Source: an uncultured Pelagibacteraceae bacterium
GTDB lineage: Bacteria > Pseudomonadota > Alphaproteobacteria > Pelagibacterales > Pelagibacteraceae
Assembly: GCA_902599995.1 (NCBI GenBank)
Contig: CACKHN010000008.1
Span: 1 to 53,413 of the forward strand
Direction: 5' to 3'
DNA length: 53,413 bases
In this document: positions 51,973 through 53,413 of the stretch, piece after piece
How the letters are laid out: each line of letters opens with the position of its first letter
How positions within the stretch are numbered: position 1 is the stretch's first letter
Position numbers and translations under genes: made by a program
Notes under the pieces: model-generated
What the model was told of the DNA's origin: nothing
The model's database searches: none
Seen by the model: only the letters and a program-made list of their open reading frames with translations

Positions 51973-53271
51973 TTACCTTCCAACACTAAAATAGTCAATT
52001 TTTAATTTTTTCATTTTAAAAGGGGAATACATATTTCGCATATCGTATATTTTAAATTTCTGTTTTTTTATTAATTTTTTGAAATTCAATAATTTAAAAT
52101 CATTCCACTCTGTGTGTAAAATGATCAAATCTGACTTTAAACAGGCAGAGGAGATCGTACTACAATAATTAACATTTTTTAAACCTTTAAATTCATTTTT
52201 TTCACCTGAAGGATCAAAATATTTAATTTTACTATTTTTTTTACTAAGATATTTAATCATTGGTATGCTGGATGCCTCACGCATATCATCTGTATTTGGT
52301 TTAAATGTTACTCCCAAAAAAGTAATAATTTTATTTTTTAAATTACCACTTAGAATTTTTTCAACTCTCTTAATTAGTAAAGTTTTTCGTTTTTCATTAG
52401 AATTAACAACGCTTTTAACAATGGATAAATCGGTTTTGAATTTGTTTCCAGTATCAACTAATGCACGAGTATCCTTTGGAAAACAAGATCCACCATAAGC
52501 TGGACCTGCCCTTAAAAACCTATCACCTATTCTTTCGTCTGAACCCATGCCTAAGGATACATCTTTAATATCAACTCCTGCTTTTTCACATAAATTCGCT
52601 ATTTCATTAATAAATGATATCTTTGTCGCTAAAAAAGCATTGGAGGCGTATTTAATAAGTTCTGCACCTCTTCTTGAGGTATTAAAATATCTACTTATTT
52701 TTTTAATAATTGGTAAATAGAGTGATCTCAATATCTTGTTAGCTTTAATGCTGTCTGTTCCAATAATAACTCTATCAGGATAAATAAAATCTCTTATAGC
52801 TTCACCCTCTCTTAAAAATTCAGGATTGGATACAATATCAACTAATTTTTTTTTCTTTAGGTTAATTAAAATCTTCTCAATTTTGTCTCCTGTTGATACA
52901 GGTACTGTAGATTTAGTAACAATTATTTTATATTTTTTTATTATTTTTTTTAAATCTTTTGCAACGCTAAAAACATATTTCAAATCAGCTGAGTTAGTAT
53001 TTTTTTTTGTAGGGGTCCCAACACAGATAAAAATTATATCTGAATTTGTTATAGCTTTTTTTAAATCTGACGTAAAAATTAATCTTTTTTGTTTAAAATT
53101 TTTAATTAAAATTTCTTCAAGACCTGGTTCAAAAATAGGTACTATACCTTTGTTTAATTGATTAATTTTTTTTTGATCTTTATCTACGCAGTAAACTGTA
53201 TTTCCAACATCAGAAAAGCATACACCACTTACAAGACCAACGTAACCAGTACCTATCATGCAAAGTTTCAT
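51973..53271 (-). CDS. ugd: UDP-glucose 6-dehydrogenase
   Basis: NAD-dependent oxidation of UDP-glucose to UDP-glucuronate for surface polysaccharides. The 432-aa protein has MIGTGYVGLVSGVCFSDVG at the N-terminus, VGTPTKKNTNSADL, STVPVSTGDKI, SNPEFLREGEAI, the catalytic Cys in GGSCFPKDTRAL and FKPNTDDMREASS. Pairing with galU directly upstream (4-nt ATGA overlap) is logical: GalU makes its substrate. Confidence 0.96.
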   Translation of the reverse strand: MKLCMIGTGYVGLVSGVCFSDVGNTVYCVDKDQKKINQLNKGIVPIFEPGLEEILIKNFKQKRLIFTSDLKKAITNSDIIFICVGTPTKKNTNSADLKYVFSVAKDLKKIIKKYKIIVTKSTVPVSTGDKIEKILINLKKKKLVDIVSNPEFLREGEAIRDFIYPDRVIIGTDSIKANKILRSLYLPIIKKISRYFNTSRRGAELIKYASNAFLATKISFINEIANLCEKAGVDIKDVSLGMGSDERIGDRFLRAGPAYGGSCFPKDTRALVDTGNKFKTDLSIVKSVVNSNEKRKTLLIKRVEKILSGNLKNKIITFLGVTFKPNTDDMREASSIPMIKYLSKKNSKIKYFDPSGEKNEFKGLKNVNYCSTISSACLKSDLIILHTEWNDFKLLNFKKLIKKQKFKIYDMRNMYSPFKMKKLKIDYFSVGR

Positions 53272-53413
53272 AATTTACTTATTTCAATATTAGATTTTAT
53301 AAATCCATTCATTGTACCGCAGTCCAAATATTTGCCTGTAAAATTGTGAGCAATAAATCTTTCATTTTCGTTAATTAAAGATTGTATTGCATCTGTAATG
53401 TGAATTTCACCAC
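53268..53413 (-). CDS. galU: UTP--glucose-1-phosphate uridylyltransferase, C-terminal part (5' end outside window)
   Basis: Makes UDP-glucose, the substrate of Ugd. The last 47 codons are visible: GEIHITDAIQSLINENERF, then FTGKYLDCGTMNGFIKSN, the C-terminal region of GalU-type nucleotidyltransferases. The stop (TGA, 53270-53268) overlaps the ugd ATG. Only this fragment is in the window, so the N-terminal nucleotide-binding motif is not seen. Confidence 0.88.
   Translation of the reverse strand, partial: GEIHITDAIQSLINENERFIAHNFTGKYLDCGTMNGFIKSNIEISKL

Overview
The window looks like a chromosome segment of a SAR11-type marine alphaproteobacterium (Pelagibacterales). This rests on very AT-rich DNA, lysine/isoleucine/asparagine-rich proteins, almost no intergenic space, alphaproteobacterial gene orders, an apparent tandem SAM-II/SAM-V riboswitch before metY, and a complete soxBDAG sarcosine oxidase operon. 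This is inferred from sequence and general knowledge; no database search was run.

Layout. 1-2055 is the only accessory-looking part: a tyrosine recombinase running off the left edge with a striking palindrome over its promoter, an orphan 3' coding remnant, a small membrane protein coupled to a short O6-methylguanine methyltransferase, and 532 bp without genes. 2056-7280 (minus) reads rplM-rpsI-argC-small lipoprotein-hom-AEC transporter-EamA transporter. 7365-8817 (plus) is metY under the riboswitch pair, and it meets ctaA tail to tail; aroQ follows. 10164-12684 (minus) is rpmF-plsX-ihfA-merR-rpmG with a CBP3-type chaperone in front, divergent from an OmlA/BamE-like lipoprotein. 13155-22687 (minus) holds hppA and the block hydroxylase-rpiB-glyA-nrdR-ribD-ribE-ribBA-ribH-nusB-thiL. 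After hemB (plus), 23751-31080 (minus) is dapA-smpB-folK-spoT-pyrE-pdxJ-acpS-lepB-rnc-recO. A lytic transglycosylase, tRNA-Ser(GCU) and soxBDAG follow, then (minus) a nuclease, a MATE exporter, trhO, an O-methyltransferase and gatCAB. 45311-51971 (plus) is ruvX-pyrB-dihydroorotase homologue-plsY-topA-small secreted protein-RidA. The window ends with ugd and the 3' end of galU.

How the genes work together. Most are housekeeping: riboflavin, lysine/threonine/arginine, pyrimidine, heme, folate and phospholipid synthesis, and translation. Sarcosine oxidase yields glycine and one-carbon units that GlyA can interconvert, while MetY makes homocysteine from reduced sulfur under SAM feedback. H+-pyrophosphatase and heme A synthase belong to energy conservation.

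The strongest themes are streamlining signatures. Several genes usually present in these alphaproteobacterial clusters are absent (fabH, yceD, era, rpoZ, dprA). Three proteins have lost expected domains or residues: the RibA half of RibBA, the HxH of the dihydroorotase, and the middle region of the RelA/SpoT protein. Seven of eight convergent junctions have 2 nt or less between genes, and one divergent pair shares bases of its two start codons. I found no CRISPR array, insertion sequence, rRNA or convincing intrinsic terminator, and no clearly new multi-gene system.
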